Source: Boswellia sacra
Lineage: Eukaryota; Streptophyta; Magnoliopsida; Sapindales; Burseraceae
Reading direction: 5' to 3'
Length of the DNA: 64,000 nt
Assembly: GCA_013180625.2 (NCBI GenBank)
Contig: SNVD02008802.1
Coordinates: forward strand, 186,001 to 250,000
The notes under the pieces were generated by a model. The model was given only the letters and a program-made list of their open reading frames with translations. It was not told the DNA's origin and ran no database searches. The position numbers and the translations under genes are program-made. This document shows positions 48,922 through 60,639 of the stretch, piece by piece (position 1 is the first letter of the stretch; each line of letters begins with the position of its first letter).

Positions 48922-49987
48922 CACTACCAAACATAGATTGTCTTCAATGAAAACATTATATAACAAAAAACTTCATTTTTATATAAAATATAGTTGCAAT
49001 TGAAGAAATTTAACTATAGATAACATTTAATTTAAGACTAAAATATTAGTTAATAAAAGTATCTTTTGGTATCGATAAAATTTTTGTTGTAAATGATACT
49101 TTTTAATACGAAATAATAAGTTATTGATAATTCAAAATATTATGTTTAAAAATATTTTGCAACTACTATAATTTACATTTGCAACAAATAAATTCCTCCC
49201 AAAAACATACATTCTAAATCAAAATTCAAATTGAACTAATAGCCAATCATATATTTTAACAATTACATGCCACTAATTACATATTTTAACTACAATTTTT
49301 GCTATATTCTATGACTAAAAGTTTCATATCAAAAACATACTTTTCATGTCAAGACTAATTGTTGCTAAATGAGTTTATTGGCAACAAAATAATTTTTGAA
49401 GCTAATTAACATTCGTAAGAATATCTCTCCAAATTCGTAAATCTATTTTCTATCATTTAGACTTCAATTTGCGATAGACAATTTCATTACAGTAACAGTC
49501 TTCTCTAGACAATATTTTTTGGCAGTTGAAAAAATTACATGACCAAAATATTTTGTCACAAAATATTTTTCAAATCAATGTCGGTCACTATTAAAAAAGA
49601 ATTTATAACAAATATTTTTTTTAGCAACAAAATATTTTATAATTAAAAGTTACATTTCAAGTCAAAAATATTACCATTGTTGAATGAATCAATAGACAAC
49701 CAAATATTTTCATTGCAAAATGTGTTCCGAACAAAGTCTTACTCCTCAAATAAACTTTTAACAACAAATTCGATATAAGTTTCCTACGAATGATTTTGGC
49801 ACTAAAAATATGAATTTGCATCAATTTGCATTTTGTCTTAGAAACTTTGTGCAACGAGGATTTGGCAACAACTCAAGTAGGATTGACAAATTTTACATTT
49901 TATTTTTTTGTAGAAAACCATTAACAACAAAAATCGTATTTTGCATAACAAATTAATTTGTCCCGAAAAGTAGATTTTGTTGTAATG
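48922..49987. mobile_element. Possible degenerate CACTA-like non-autonomous element
   Basis: The left end CACTACCAAACATAG and the right end GATTTTGTTGTAATG (reverse complement CATTACAACAAAATC) resemble CACTACAA..AAA ends with one or two changes. The interior repeats motifs of the type GCAACAAAATATTTT on both strands, as subterminal repeats would. The flanking 3-mers (TCA and TGT) do not match. The ends are therefore only suggestive. Confidence 0.3.
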
Positions 49988-50013
49988 TGTGTGTGTGTGT
50001 GTCTCTCTCTCTC

Positions 50014-50071
<58 letters not shown>
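49986..50071. repeat. Compound microsatellite (GT)n(CT)n(AT)n
   Basis: GT repeats run directly into CT repeats, a short ATGTAT bridge and about 25 AT units. Confidence 0.95.
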
Positions 50072-50075
<4 letters not shown>

Positions 50076-50730
50076 TAATTTCATAAACATATTTCTTTTT
50101 TTTTAAATACAATAGAATTTTAATGTCAAAATAATTTTTAATTCAAATATCATTGAGTTAGACATAATTTTAAATGAAAATCATGAATAAAAATGGGATA
50201 TATGAGGCGCAACTATAAAGAAAAATAGAAAGAAATTATTTGTGGGACTTAAAGGGGTAGATTCCCAAGAAAAAACTATATTTAATATTTTAAATGACAG
50301 GGCATGACAAGCAGTGCAAAGTTTTAGTTTGAGGGCGACCAGATGCAATGGCATTTCTTACATGTAAGATTATTTTGCCCGACATATATAACCAATATGA
50401 ATCTAAGTGTGTCATACATAAATTGTTTATTGTACTTAATTTTTATTATAACAATGTTTCCTTAAAATTGTCATCTAAAGAAATTAAGTTAAAGTCTTCA
50501 AAAGAGACATCAATTAACAATATTGGAATAAAGAAAAGAATTTTGATTCCAGAGTAAATTGATATATACTTAATCTTCTAGTATTTCTATGCATGCCTAT
50601 GTATATATAAGGGGCATGTAATGTAACCCCTTGAAATTACAAAATAGAAAAGGCTTGTAATAAGATAAGGAGAAAGGAGAATCCATAGCAGTGGTAGTTG
50701 TTTGAAAAATAAAGATCTAGATCTAGCTAG

Positions 50731-52293
50731 CTATTTGATCTGAACCCATATGGCAACGCTTGGTACTCCTTTATAGACGACATGAAGAAGATAATAGCCA
50801 GGAGGAGCAACTGTGCCTGATTTGGGTGCACCAAGTATAATGTTGTGAATTCCCGGGGCAACGTTGTTAACCAAATCCACCAAACCTAAGATAAGAAGCC
50901 TCTGATTCATTGAAATACCATGCGTAGTAAAAGCTGGTGCATACATGGTTACCTTAAGCTCTTCGTTGATCAGGCTCGACTCATTTGATCTAACCTTCAC
51001 AGAGAATTTCTTACCATAACCGATCATCTTTTCTGAAGATTCAACCAATATCTGTTGTTTTAGCAAAGCCAATGATGGATCCAAGTAAGGGGGAGAGAAT
51101 TTCTCAACCCTAAGCTCAGTGGGATACTTGGCATCATATTTGTATCCATCATGAGTATTGCTGCCTGCTACAAGAACTTTTCCATCAGGTAGTAGCACAG
51201 CTGTTGAATGGTACATTCTTGGAATGGTTGTAGCGGCTAACTCCTTAAATCTCTGGCCTTTTAGTCCTTTAGTCTTGTACAACACTGGAACAAAATTGGG
51301 GTCCTCCGCATCATTCCATCCTGATGTACCTAATTTTGCACCATTAAGCATTAGCACATCTCCCGTTGGAAGAATCATTATATCTCCCATTACACGGGGT
51401 GATGGCATAATTTCCTTTTTCCAAACTGCATTCTGCTTGGTGATTTGTATTCTTCCACAGTCTTGCAATGCAGGCCAGAATTTCTTTTCAACCTCTGAAT
51501 GATAAAATGAATCCCACTTTGCGCCACCACAAACCAAGACTTCCGCATCGATTTGTTTGAACTGTCCAAGTTTAAGTCTTAGTGGGAGGAGCACGGACAT
51601 TCCCGATGCAGGATAATTGCGCGAGCCGCCTGGGAGATCTGGGAACTCATGGACAACTTTGTTGGTTCTTGGATTGAGCAAGATTGAGCGGTTGTTAGAG
51701 AAAATAAAGAGATTTCCATCGGGTGCAAGGTGCATGAAAGGGTATAAATTATTTTCGATTCTATAGAAGCCTTGTTGACCAAAATTTCCTAGTAGATTGT
51801 TATGGGTATCTTTGAGCAAGGGCAAGAAGACGGCTTGCTTATTGGATTGTCCTTCTGGTGGAATGTATTCATAGCTAAAGGCTTCACGACCACCAGCGAC
51901 GATGAAGCCACCATCGGATAAAGTTACCTGTGTTGAGTACCTGCAATGACAACAAGTAAATTTTAATTGATGTTTACAAATTACGAACAATGTTCCCAAA
52001 AGTGGAAAAAAGATACATAAATATCCAGTAGGAAATGATAAGAATGAAAATTAAGTTGATTTACCATCTAGGATCTGCAAGTGTCATTGGGTATTCCCTC
52101 CAGTCACAGTTGTCACATATGGACAGATATCTCACTGTGTTTGCTCCCCCTCCATTACCTCCTGCGCTAACAAAGTTTCCATCCACTGATAAGCCTCCTG
52201 ATGAGCACCATGTGTCGGTTTGAAGCTGCCAAAGAGAAGGACATCAAGACTATTAGCGAAGAATATATTAATCACGATGATAATCAAATTAAT

Positions 52294-52339
<46 letters not shown>

Positions 52340-52934
52340 GATAGATTTAATTAGTTCGACAACACTTTATGTTTACAACCAGAATTAGCACAAATAATAT
52401 ATTTTCTTTTTAGCAAAAATAATTTATTATTGGCTTAACGTGCAAACAACTTTATATTCTTGAACTCTATGTATGTCCATGACATGCAGACTTCACCTTG
52501 AGTGGTTTCAGTTGTGATGTATCAATATCAAACAACACTGAATGGCACCAACAGTCATGTTCACCTGTGCCATGGACAACACGGCAAGGCATCTTCTCTG
52601 GTGGCAATGGAATCTTCGATGTCTTCCAAATTGTGGCATCGTACATCAAGACCTTATTAGTTTTTGGAAGCAAGATTGCATGCATGGCTGAAACACCAGA
52701 GTTATCAGAAACTAGCTCCCATTTGCCATTGAATCCTGTTGTAGCATTTTTGTCAATGGAAATTTCAGACGAGATCTTGATTTTCTTCCCTTCCAAGCCT
52801 TTAACATCACTTTGTTCGCTATGAAATCTATCAAAAGAGTCTTGGAATTTAGAGAAAGGGTTTGGGATAACGTAAGCATACCCAGAAAGAAACAAAAGAG
52901 GAAGAAAACAGAGGACTCTGCAAATGATTGTCAT
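50731..52934 (-). CDS. Glyoxal/galactose oxidase-like copper radical oxidase (GLOX family)
   Basis: Three exons (minus strand): 52934-52497, 52225-52065 and 51940-50731, with GT-AG introns and matching phases, give 602 residues and no lesion. Residues 1-20 form a signal peptide (VLCFLPLLFLSGYAYV), so the enzyme is probably secreted to the cell wall. A glyoxal-oxidase N-terminal domain with kelch-like repeats is followed by the C-terminal DUF1929 domain. By analogy with fungal galactose oxidase, C153 (in DTWCSSGG) and Y201 (in WYSTQ) would form the thioether-linked radical cofactor, and Y443-H444 (RMYHSTAVLLPDG) and H540 (FTTHGISMNQ) would bind copper. Such enzymes oxidise aldehydes or sugars and make hydrogen peroxide; plant members act in pollen, seed mucilage or defence. 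Length is normal for the family. The exact substrate cannot be read from sequence. Confidence 0.93.
52297..52336. repeat. (AT)n microsatellite in oxidase intron 1
   Basis: About 20 AT units lie inside the first intron of the oxidase gene. Confidence 0.95.
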
Positions 52935-52981
52935 TGCTTTGCTTTGTATACAATTGATTAATTTTCATAGAAAACTCTTCC

Positions 52982-52989
52982 TATTTATA
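52982..52989 (-). promoter_or_regulatory. TATA box of the oxidase gene
   Basis: The minus strand reads TATAAATA, 47 bases upstream of the start codon at 52934. This gives a predicted leader of about 20 bases and supports the chosen start, which also begins a signal peptide. Confidence 0.65.
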
Positions 52990-53390
52990 CTTTCTCCTTC
53001 TTCCGTTTGTTGAAGACTTCAACAGACTAATGCGCGTTTGTTTATCAAAGTTGTCATTTACGGGGAAATGACATGCTTTGGTGCCAGAGGTCAGTTTAAA
53101 CAGCAACGCAGCTTGCCTTTTGATGGTGTTAATTAAAGGCCTTTAATTTGGTCAAAAAATAGTTTTTGGAATGTTTTTTGTTGGGGTTAATTCTAATTAG
53201 TAATTTATTGAATTCGTTTGAATGTTTGAAAACTAAAAAGCATATGGAGCAAGATATATCTATTACCTATAACGGGAAAACTGGAAGAATAAATTAATAT
53301 AAATGGACACACACGCAAAATTTAGAATATTAGATAAATGTCTTCAACACTCGTCATTTATTCAATAAAGTATAATTTTGATAGCATTTC

Positions 53391-53391
53391 G

Positions 53392-53480
<89 letters not shown>

Positions 53481-53507
53481 AGAGAGAGAGAGACACACAC
53501 ACACACA
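53391..53507. repeat. Compound microsatellite (ATAC)n(AT)n(AG)n(AC)n
   Basis: About 12 ATAC units are followed by AT, then short AG and AC runs. Confidence 0.95.
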
Positions 53508-53779
53508 TTTTACTAAATAAAATGATGTAATTTGTTCTATGTTAATAATATATGTGCAAAAGTCATATGCATCATTAATATTTTACAATTTGATAATTGA
53601 TATAGTTCAACAATGATCCCAAAAGTTCTATAAAATAATTGAGTCATGTATTATTGTAGATTTGAATACACAGAGTAATTGAAAAATAGAATTTCTCTGC
53701 AAAGCACTAAAGATCTTACTTAAAGTTTTAACATAAAGAATTAATAAACACAAATAATTCACTAGGGCAAATAAGGACA

Positions 53780-53930
53780 GAATTCGGTGATTCATGTCAA
53801 GCATACAAAGAATTCGGTAATTTAAATCAGAAATGCCAAGAATTTAGTAATTTAGATTAGGAATACAAAGCATTGAGTAATGTAAATAGAAACGCAAAGA
53901 ACTCAGTAATTATTTATTCAAAGAATTCAG
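53780..53930. repeat. 30 bp degenerate tandem repeat, about five copies
   Basis: Units start at 53780, 53810, 53840, 53870 and 53899, each beginning GAATTCGGTAATTT or a variant and ending in CAAA. The first three are exactly 30 bp apart; later copies are shortened. Confidence 0.8.
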
Positions 53931-55844
53931 TTTATGAATGTAAAATTGAGTTAGAGGGCAAAATAGGAAATGTAAATCAAACCCAAAGCATTATAATAGG
54001 TGTTTGTCTTAGACGAAAGGCATTTGAAATATTCCTTAACAATTTCTTAAAACTTATAACTCTAAAAATTTAATTTCGAGTGTCTCAAACATTAATTTCG
54101 AATCATTTGAAGTTCCCTTTTCGACTGAAAAAATTATAATTGTAACAGATGAGTAATTGTAGTTAATGAGAAGAGTAAGTTAAAAATCTTATATATTTCA
54201 AGTAAATTATGACTTAAAAATTTAGTTCTTAACGATTAAAAAATTAATTTTGATTTCAATTGGTAATTGTACAGAGTAATGAAAATGTAATTTCCAGTAA
54301 TTTATGACTCAAAAAATGAATTTTGGGTAACTTAGGGAGTCACAGTGGAGATGGTATAGGATTTTTTTCCCCATCAATCTCTTATGAATTATATATCCTA
54401 GTGAAAATGATGAGGTAATGGAATCACCTATTAATGAATAGATTATTAAAGTAGATATATTGGTTGATGATGATTATGATCCAAATGATTGTTATGTTTT
54501 AGAAATGTTTTCCAAAAGAGGTCATTCAAGTAATAAAAACCTTAAATATGACTTCTTATTATAATATGATAAAAAAATATAACAAATATGATGCATACTT
54601 TACAAAAAATTAGGATGAGTTTGAGTTTAGTTTAGATAAAAAGAAAAAACAAAAAACTTTAGATGCATATTTTATAAAAAGCATAATTGAGAAACTAGAA
54701 GTTGTTAAAAAAAAAAAATCACCTTAATATTATGAAGCGAAAATATTACAAATAATCTTGAACTAAGGTCCAATATTATACGCAGCCTTGTCATTTTGTC
54801 TGATATTATTTATAACCCTATCATTAACTAATTTCAATTAAATTTAACACTTAAAAGTTAAAAAAGTAACTTAAGTCATTTTCTTAAGTAGTAATATGTT
54901 CTTTTCTAAAAATAAAATTATCTTATAAAACTTTGATGAAACAAGAATCATAAACAATAAAATACATAAAATAAAATCATTTACTACTATCTGCAACTTG
55001 AAAACATATTGCTCTTTTTTAATTTAGTTGTTTGAGTAAGATTGATTGGTTTTTAGATTAATTTTAAAATTAATATAGTTTTTGGGTGTTGGACTTTTTT
55101 AGAGGGGTTATTACTATTTTTTGATATTTTGTTTATTTCACATGCTTTAGAAGTGATTGAAGCTTCCCAAAAAACTAAGTTAGGATTATTGAAGTCTAAT
55201 ATTTATTTCATTTTAATATATTTTGCATTTTATCACTTTTGAGAAATATGTTTTGGCTATTTTCATGTCCAATATTATTTCTCGTTCAAGTCGTTTAGAA
55301 TTAGATTGCATATATATTTGTCAAAACAATGTTGTCTAACATTTTTTTTAGAAGTAAAAACCACTAGAGATTTGTGTGTATTACCTATCGATTTGGGTTA
55401 TCTAAAACGAGATTTTAGATAGTGGTAGACACTTTTTTATCTAGTAATTTTCTTGAAAAGTTAGATGAGTATGTTAGAAGAGCGTGAGGTTAAGGGAAGT
55501 AGAAATGGTCACTTGGATAAGAGCGTAGATTAATTTAATAATTGAGCTTTTAAGTAGTATATAAGAAATGAATACCCATAAGATTATTGATACCCTGATG
55601 ATAATAAAAAATGCTTTAAGTAGAGCTTAACATTCTACAAGGCACATATCATGTCTTTTTATTTCAAGCCTATTATTATTGTAACGTAACTTAGATCATA
55701 TATCTAGAATCTTCTTTTAAGTATATATAACATTTTTTGGTGTTTATAATCTGAATAACCAATTGACATTGCTTACATCGAATCTGCTCGATACTTATTC
55801 ACTGTCTTTGACAAGATATGAAGATAACATTATAAAATTTAATG

Positions 55845-57265
55845 GAAATAGTTATATATAGCTCAAAATTTGTCATATAGTTGGGAGTTTGGAGTTTTAG
55901 CTAGTTTTAGTAGAGAAGGGACCATAAATCATCTAAATTTCATAAAACTATCCTTAAAGTTTTGCAGTTTGCATGCAAAACTATTAAGCGGAATTCATTT
56001 TTCCATTTTTAATCATCCCGACAGTTGCATAAATATATCACAAACCCTGCACCACTATCACAAAGTTTGTATGACACACAATAAATTAGCTAGGTTACAA
56101 GCCAACATGCGGCTAAGTGTCAAAGCAATTTTCTACATTAATTAGTTAATGACAATTTATGCTTAATTCATAATTTATTTTATAAGTTTACATGCATCCA
56201 CATCAGGGACGTCGCCCTTTTTAGTCTTTATCCCATCTTTTTATATTATATACGAACCTGGATCCCTTTATTTCTGGCGAGTGTAGGATATCACTAAGGT
56301 ATAACACTAATATGATATGGTATCTTGAGACCACAAAATGTCAATGTATACATACATGATAGATGTATTACCATATTGATATTCTGGACTTTCTCCTTGG
56401 TACATTACTTAGACCTTCTAAATGTCAGTCCATTATTGATTAATTCCTACCATGAATTTGAAGGATTTTGATATTGATTATGCAATACCATTAGGCTGGT
56501 GGGTACACAAATGGCACATTTGAGAGTTGCTGGACTGTATCAGAATTGGAAGAACCTTAAGTCTGTAACCATAGGTATTTATAATAATCCAAAGGGTGTG
56601 TCCAAAAGTCATTAGTTACATACCAAAGGTCATAAGACACCTAGGCATCTCTGTGCATATAACTGCAATTTATCCGCTGATAGTTATTGTAGTTATATAC
56701 ATGAAATTCAAACATGTACCTCTTATTAAAGAGACACATACTTCTGTGTGATATAGTACACCTAATTTTGGTAAACTTTATCACATAGAATCCATGTATG
56801 TCACCTCTATATTATTATTTGATCACTTTAATATACACTGACAGAATTTATATCAACATGCATCCATAGAGAACGTTAATATAGCTTAATTACAACAAGA
56901 AGCACAATCAGATAAAATATATATAGGGACAGCGAAATTCATTTATATAGCTAGCTAGCAACGATAGAATAAATTATAGGTTTTAAAAATAAATAAAATA
57001 AAAACAAATTGACTAAAGGAAATTCCCACACTACATATGAAATTTTTTGGTGATTGAAGCTTCCATATCAGCTTATTAATATATAGTAATACAAAATTTC
57101 TCTCATAATTTCTTGGTATATCTTATCAGCTTTGAAAAGTAAAATGTTTAATAGACTTTGTTATAGGCTACAACTACTTATTGAAATTAAAAATGAAATT
57201 ATATATTTTTTCAAAGTTATTTCTGGTATTTTGTGAAGCTATAATCGTAATTTCAAAAGGTAGGT
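55845..57265. repeat. Diverged duplicate of sequence upstream of the beta-glucosidase
   Basis: AATAGTTATATATAGCTC then AAAATTTGTCATATAG at about 55847 aligns with a near copy at about 32691, including the following AGAGAAGGGAC and a later ATATATCACAA. ATGGACTTTGTTGTAGGCTA at about 35253 aligns with AATAGACTTTGTTATAGGCTA at about 57150. The two anchors are in the same order. A shorter related piece lies at about 36395-36455. Confidence 0.5.
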
Positions 57266-58054
57266 GCCGTTCCTTCTTTTTGACATCAAGCGTTTATAGT
57301 ATAAATATATTTATAAACAGTGAAAGAGCCAGAAAGTTCATCAAGGAGGTGCAAAATTTTATGAACAGTAAATTTTTTATCATGTAAGTTTATGAACAGT
57401 AAAATTTCAAAATTTTCATAGTAATAATAATATATTCAACTACTAAGTTATTTCATGTCAAATTACTAAGTTGATTATTTAATATTTTGAAAGTATGATA
57501 TAATATCTAATTTATCATATTATTAACTAAATTTTTATTTAACCATTGATCCTCATTTAGTTATGTAAATAAATTTTCAAAAAATAAAAAATAAAAACAC
57601 TTTCTTAAAGAAGAATAATCTTAGTAATTTACTATCGAAATAAATAATAATTGACTTTTGAGTAATAAATCTAAAATTTTCTAATATTGATAACTTTAAA
57701 TAATCCAATATATCTAACAAAGTTTCAATTCTTAATCTACAATACAAATAAATATTAGACAACGCATGTAACGTCCATGCTTATTTTATTTATATTATAA
57801 CAAATATAAAATATTCAAAATCATGACCCTTAACACAGTATAGAAAAATTATATTTATATAGACACACGCATTAATAATAAAAACAACTAGTAAGTCATT
57901 GGATAAAAAAATAAAGCAACTGCATAGAACTATTGTCTCATTTTCATAGATAATATAATGATAATAAGTAAATAGCCATAAATTATAAACCAAGATGAAG
58001 AATAAAAAAAAAAGTGATCTTCAACAATATTAAATCATAGTACATTTGTGTCAC

Positions 58055-58062
58055 GTCCTAAC
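58055..58062. repeat. hAT MITE target site duplication, left copy (GTCCTAAC)
   Basis: GTCCTAAC precedes the element and recurs at 58671-58678 right after it, a perfect 8 bp hAT duplication. Confidence 0.95.
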
Positions 58063-58670
58063 TAGAGGTGGAATCGGGCCGGGTTGGGGGTGGGGATGCC
58101 ATCCCCATCCCCATCCCCAATTAAAATATCAATCCCCATCCCCTATTAATCCCCAATTTTTCAAAGCGGGGATGGGGATGGGGAATCCCCAAAGCCAAAA
58201 TGCATCCCCATCCCCATCCCCAACCCCATTTACTTGTTAAAAATTTTTATTTTGAAATAAAACATATTTTAAATTACAACTATAAACCTTAAGCAACATA
58301 CCTACAAATAAATATTAATAAATCTTTAGACAATCAACATCTTTAAAATAAATCTTTAGGCAAACAAAGGTGGGCTAGGTTGGGCTTGAGTTATATTAAA
58401 GTAGGTGAGACATTAAGTTTTATAATAGGAAATATAACAAGGGTTTAAGTATTAGATTACTAAAAATATATATATATTATTTTATTTTAATTTCGGGGAG
58501 CGGGCCGGGCTGGGCTTGGAGCATAATCCCCATCCCCATCCCCATTTAATTTCGGGTAAAATTTTTATCCCCATCCCCACCCCATTCCCCATTTTTAGCT
58601 CCCCATCCCCGGCCCAAACGGGTTGGGGAATTGCGGGGCTCCATCCCCATGGGGATTGGTTCCACCTCTA
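58063..58670 (-). mobile_element. Non-autonomous hAT deletion derivative, 608 bp
   Basis: The ends TAGAGGTGGAATCGGG and (reverse complement) TAGAGGTGGAACCAATC are those of the full hAT element at 15383-19430, in reverse orientation. Left of a junction near 58360 it matches the right 300 bases of the large element. Right of it, it matches the left 325 bases, including an A/T-rich tract and the text around AGCCCACCTTTGTTTG. About 3.4 kb including the whole transposase is missing. It would depend on transposase supplied from elsewhere. Confidence 0.95.
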
Positions 58671-58771
58671 GTCCTAACATCCCTTATTTAGAGATTTTAG
58701 GGGATTGAATAAGAATTAATAAAAATTACGTCATCCAGATCTCATTAAATTGTTTTCTTTCTTTTTTTTTC

Positions 58772-58774
<3 letters not shown>

Positions 58775-58829
<55 letters not shown>
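58775..58829. repeat. (AT)n microsatellite
   Basis: About 27 AT units abut the left limit of the right-hand Ty3/gypsy element. Confidence 0.95.
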
Positions 58830-58832
<3 letters not shown>

Positions 58833-59202
58833 AAGAATTCATTACAACTTATGACTATTCGTTCAAAATTAATTTTACATACACTGGTGACTAAAATCAA
58901 TACATCAGTTAATAGTCACCTAACCAAATCTCCCATTACAAACTAGGAGAATCAAGACAGTCCCCAAAAAAATCATTATAAGTATGCAGACTCCAGACTC
59001 CCTAAGAAAGCTCTGGAACATCACTAGGATGAGCATCCTTCTGTGTACCTATGGAGGGAGGGGTAAGCATAAAGCCCTATAGGAAAATTCTAACATTATA
59101 CTAAATCATACACATTCCACAAATATTCAATCACAGAATTAGCTAGACATCCCATAATAATAGATCAAACAATTATGTTCGTTCGCACATCAAATTTATG
59201 TT

Positions 59203-59580
59203 TGTGTTCCCTTTGGATCCGTATACAGAACAACCCATCCAAGGTCCAACACATCATATCGTTATATTCGTGTTCCCCTTGGATCCTTATACAGAACGGC
59301 CCATCAAGGTTCAACACATCATATCGTTGTACTTATGTTCCCCTTGGATCCGTATACAGAACGACCCATCCAAGGTTCAACACATCATATCGTTATATTC
59401 GTGTTCCCCTTGGATCCGTATATAGAACGGCCCATCCAACGTCCAACACATCATATCATTATATTCGTGTTCCCCTTGGATCCGTATACAAAACGGCCCA
59501 TCCAAGGTCTAACACTCAGAATATAATATCCGCATTCTCCTTGGATCCGTATACAAAACGACCCATCCAAGGTCCAATGC
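59203..59580. repeat. About six tandem copies of a 63-66 bp unit in the LTR
   Basis: Each copy contains TTCCCCTTGGATCCGTATAC, then AAACGRCCCATCCAAGGT and a spacer such as CATCATATCGTTATATTC. Differences are scattered single bases; the fifth spacer is altered. The position within the LTR suggests an enhancer-like or simply expanded array. Confidence 0.9.
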
Positions 59581-59705
59581 ATACATTAACACCCTTTCAA
59601 TATCATTACCATGATAAATCTCAAGAAAATACGATTTTTATGCAAAATTCAAGACCTTTTGGGAAGTGTACAGTCGATTTGGGGTGGTTCTGAAATTTTG
59701 CCCGA

Positions 59706-59770
59706 CACTCGACACTGTTCACTCGACAGCACTGTTCGCTCGACAGCACTGTTCACTCGACACTCGACAG
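59706..59770. repeat. Short tandem repeat CACTGTTCNCTCGACAG
   Basis: Three copies of a 17 bp unit of the form CACTGTTCACTCGACAG are followed by ACTCGACAG, next to the larger repeat array in the LTR. Confidence 0.85.
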
Positions 59771-60639
59771 TAAAGTGCCGAGTGGTGTTGAGAGAAATGG
59801 CAGAAACTAAATTTGGCCATGCAATCCTGTTACATTAAGTCAGTTTCCCTATTTCCATTTCCAGATTTTGACCTCTAACTTCAAAAATTCACCAAAAATC
59901 TATTTTAACTCCAAATTAAACGAAATCAACAGCTAATTAAAGCTTAATACGGCTATTTTCCAAAACAAATGAGAAATCATGCAATTCTCAATCCAGAAAA
60001 ATGCATCAACTCAATCAACACAAGACAGTCACATGAATTACACTTCCACAAAACCATCTCCACTTCCTTTCATCAACACTTAAATTTCACACATAATTCC
60101 TCATTCAACTACAACAATCAACTTACAATAAGTAGTTTCACTCATAATTCGTCATCTAAGCAACCAAGAAATTACGTTAAAACAAGTCACATGCATAACA
60201 ACTAATGTCAATTTAACAATAAAACACACAACATAAATTAAGTATAATGTTAGAAACCCCTCCTTGTTTTCCAAGCTAAACCTCTTTGAAATTTTCTCTC
60301 TCTTTTCTTCCCTCTCCTTTTTCTTCTTCTTTTTCTCTTCTTCTCCTCCTGAAACCGTGAACTCTTCTCTCCCTTTTTCTTTTCTTTTTTTCCTTCCTTC
60401 CCCTTAATTCTAGAAAATCCTTTCTTTCCTATATATAAAGCCCCAACTCAGGGGCCTAAATCCACACACTATCCAACCTACTAATCCTTAACATAATTTC
60501 TAAGTTTTACAATACATAAATGCATACATATCAATATTTTTATTTTTTTTGAAACTCCGTAACCTATCCTCCTAAAAAAAATTTCGTCCTCGAAATTTGA
60601 AAATATAGGCCAGAAATTACCTCTTGTATTCAAAAGCTC

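Larger units (their letters stand above)
45815..50700. other. AT-rich region between beta-glucosidase and oxidase genes
   Basis: No gene is supported. It includes an inverted-repeat element at 48005-48561, a possible CACTA-like element at 48922-49987, and a compound microsatellite at 49986-50071. The unassigned stretch at 46200-47800 has moderate base composition and several short open frames on the minus strand (for example 46512-46751) without recognisable motifs. Confidence 0.5.
52990..58062. other. AT-rich region right of the oxidase gene
   Basis: No gene is supported. The first few hundred bases should hold the oxidase promoter. It also holds a microsatellite at 53391-53507, a 30 bp tandem repeat at 53780-53930, blocks resembling sequence left of the beta-glucosidase (55845-56075 and 57128-57265), and a less AT-rich patch at about 56280-56780 of unknown origin that looks like old LTR or transcribed sequence. 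Confidence 0.5.
58831..60567 (-). repeat. Chromovirus 3' LTR (limits approximate)
   Basis: The minus strand shows a polypurine-type tract (TTTTTTTTAGGAGGATAGG) at about 60568-60588, downstream of the chromodomain, and the LTR should begin there. A TATA-like TTTATATATAG lies at about 60429-60439. Two tandem repeat arrays lie inside. The left end has no clear TG/CA boundary that I could fix. Confidence 0.55.

Noticed and set aside
49921..50112. Minus-strand open frame with isoleucine-tyrosine repeats
   Set aside because: It is translation of the AT microsatellite.
51158..51502. Plus-strand open frame inside the oxidase gene
   Set aside because: It is a shadow of exon 3 of the minus-strand oxidase, which carries the conserved motifs.
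58046..58240. A proline/histidine-rich open frame
   Set aside because: It is translation of the CCCCAT repeats at the end of the hAT deletion derivative.
59175..59693. A 172-codon plus-strand open frame with repeats of PLGSVYRT
   Set aside because: It is produced by translating the tandem repeat array in the chromovirus LTR. The same array is open in several frames, so this is not evidence of a protein.
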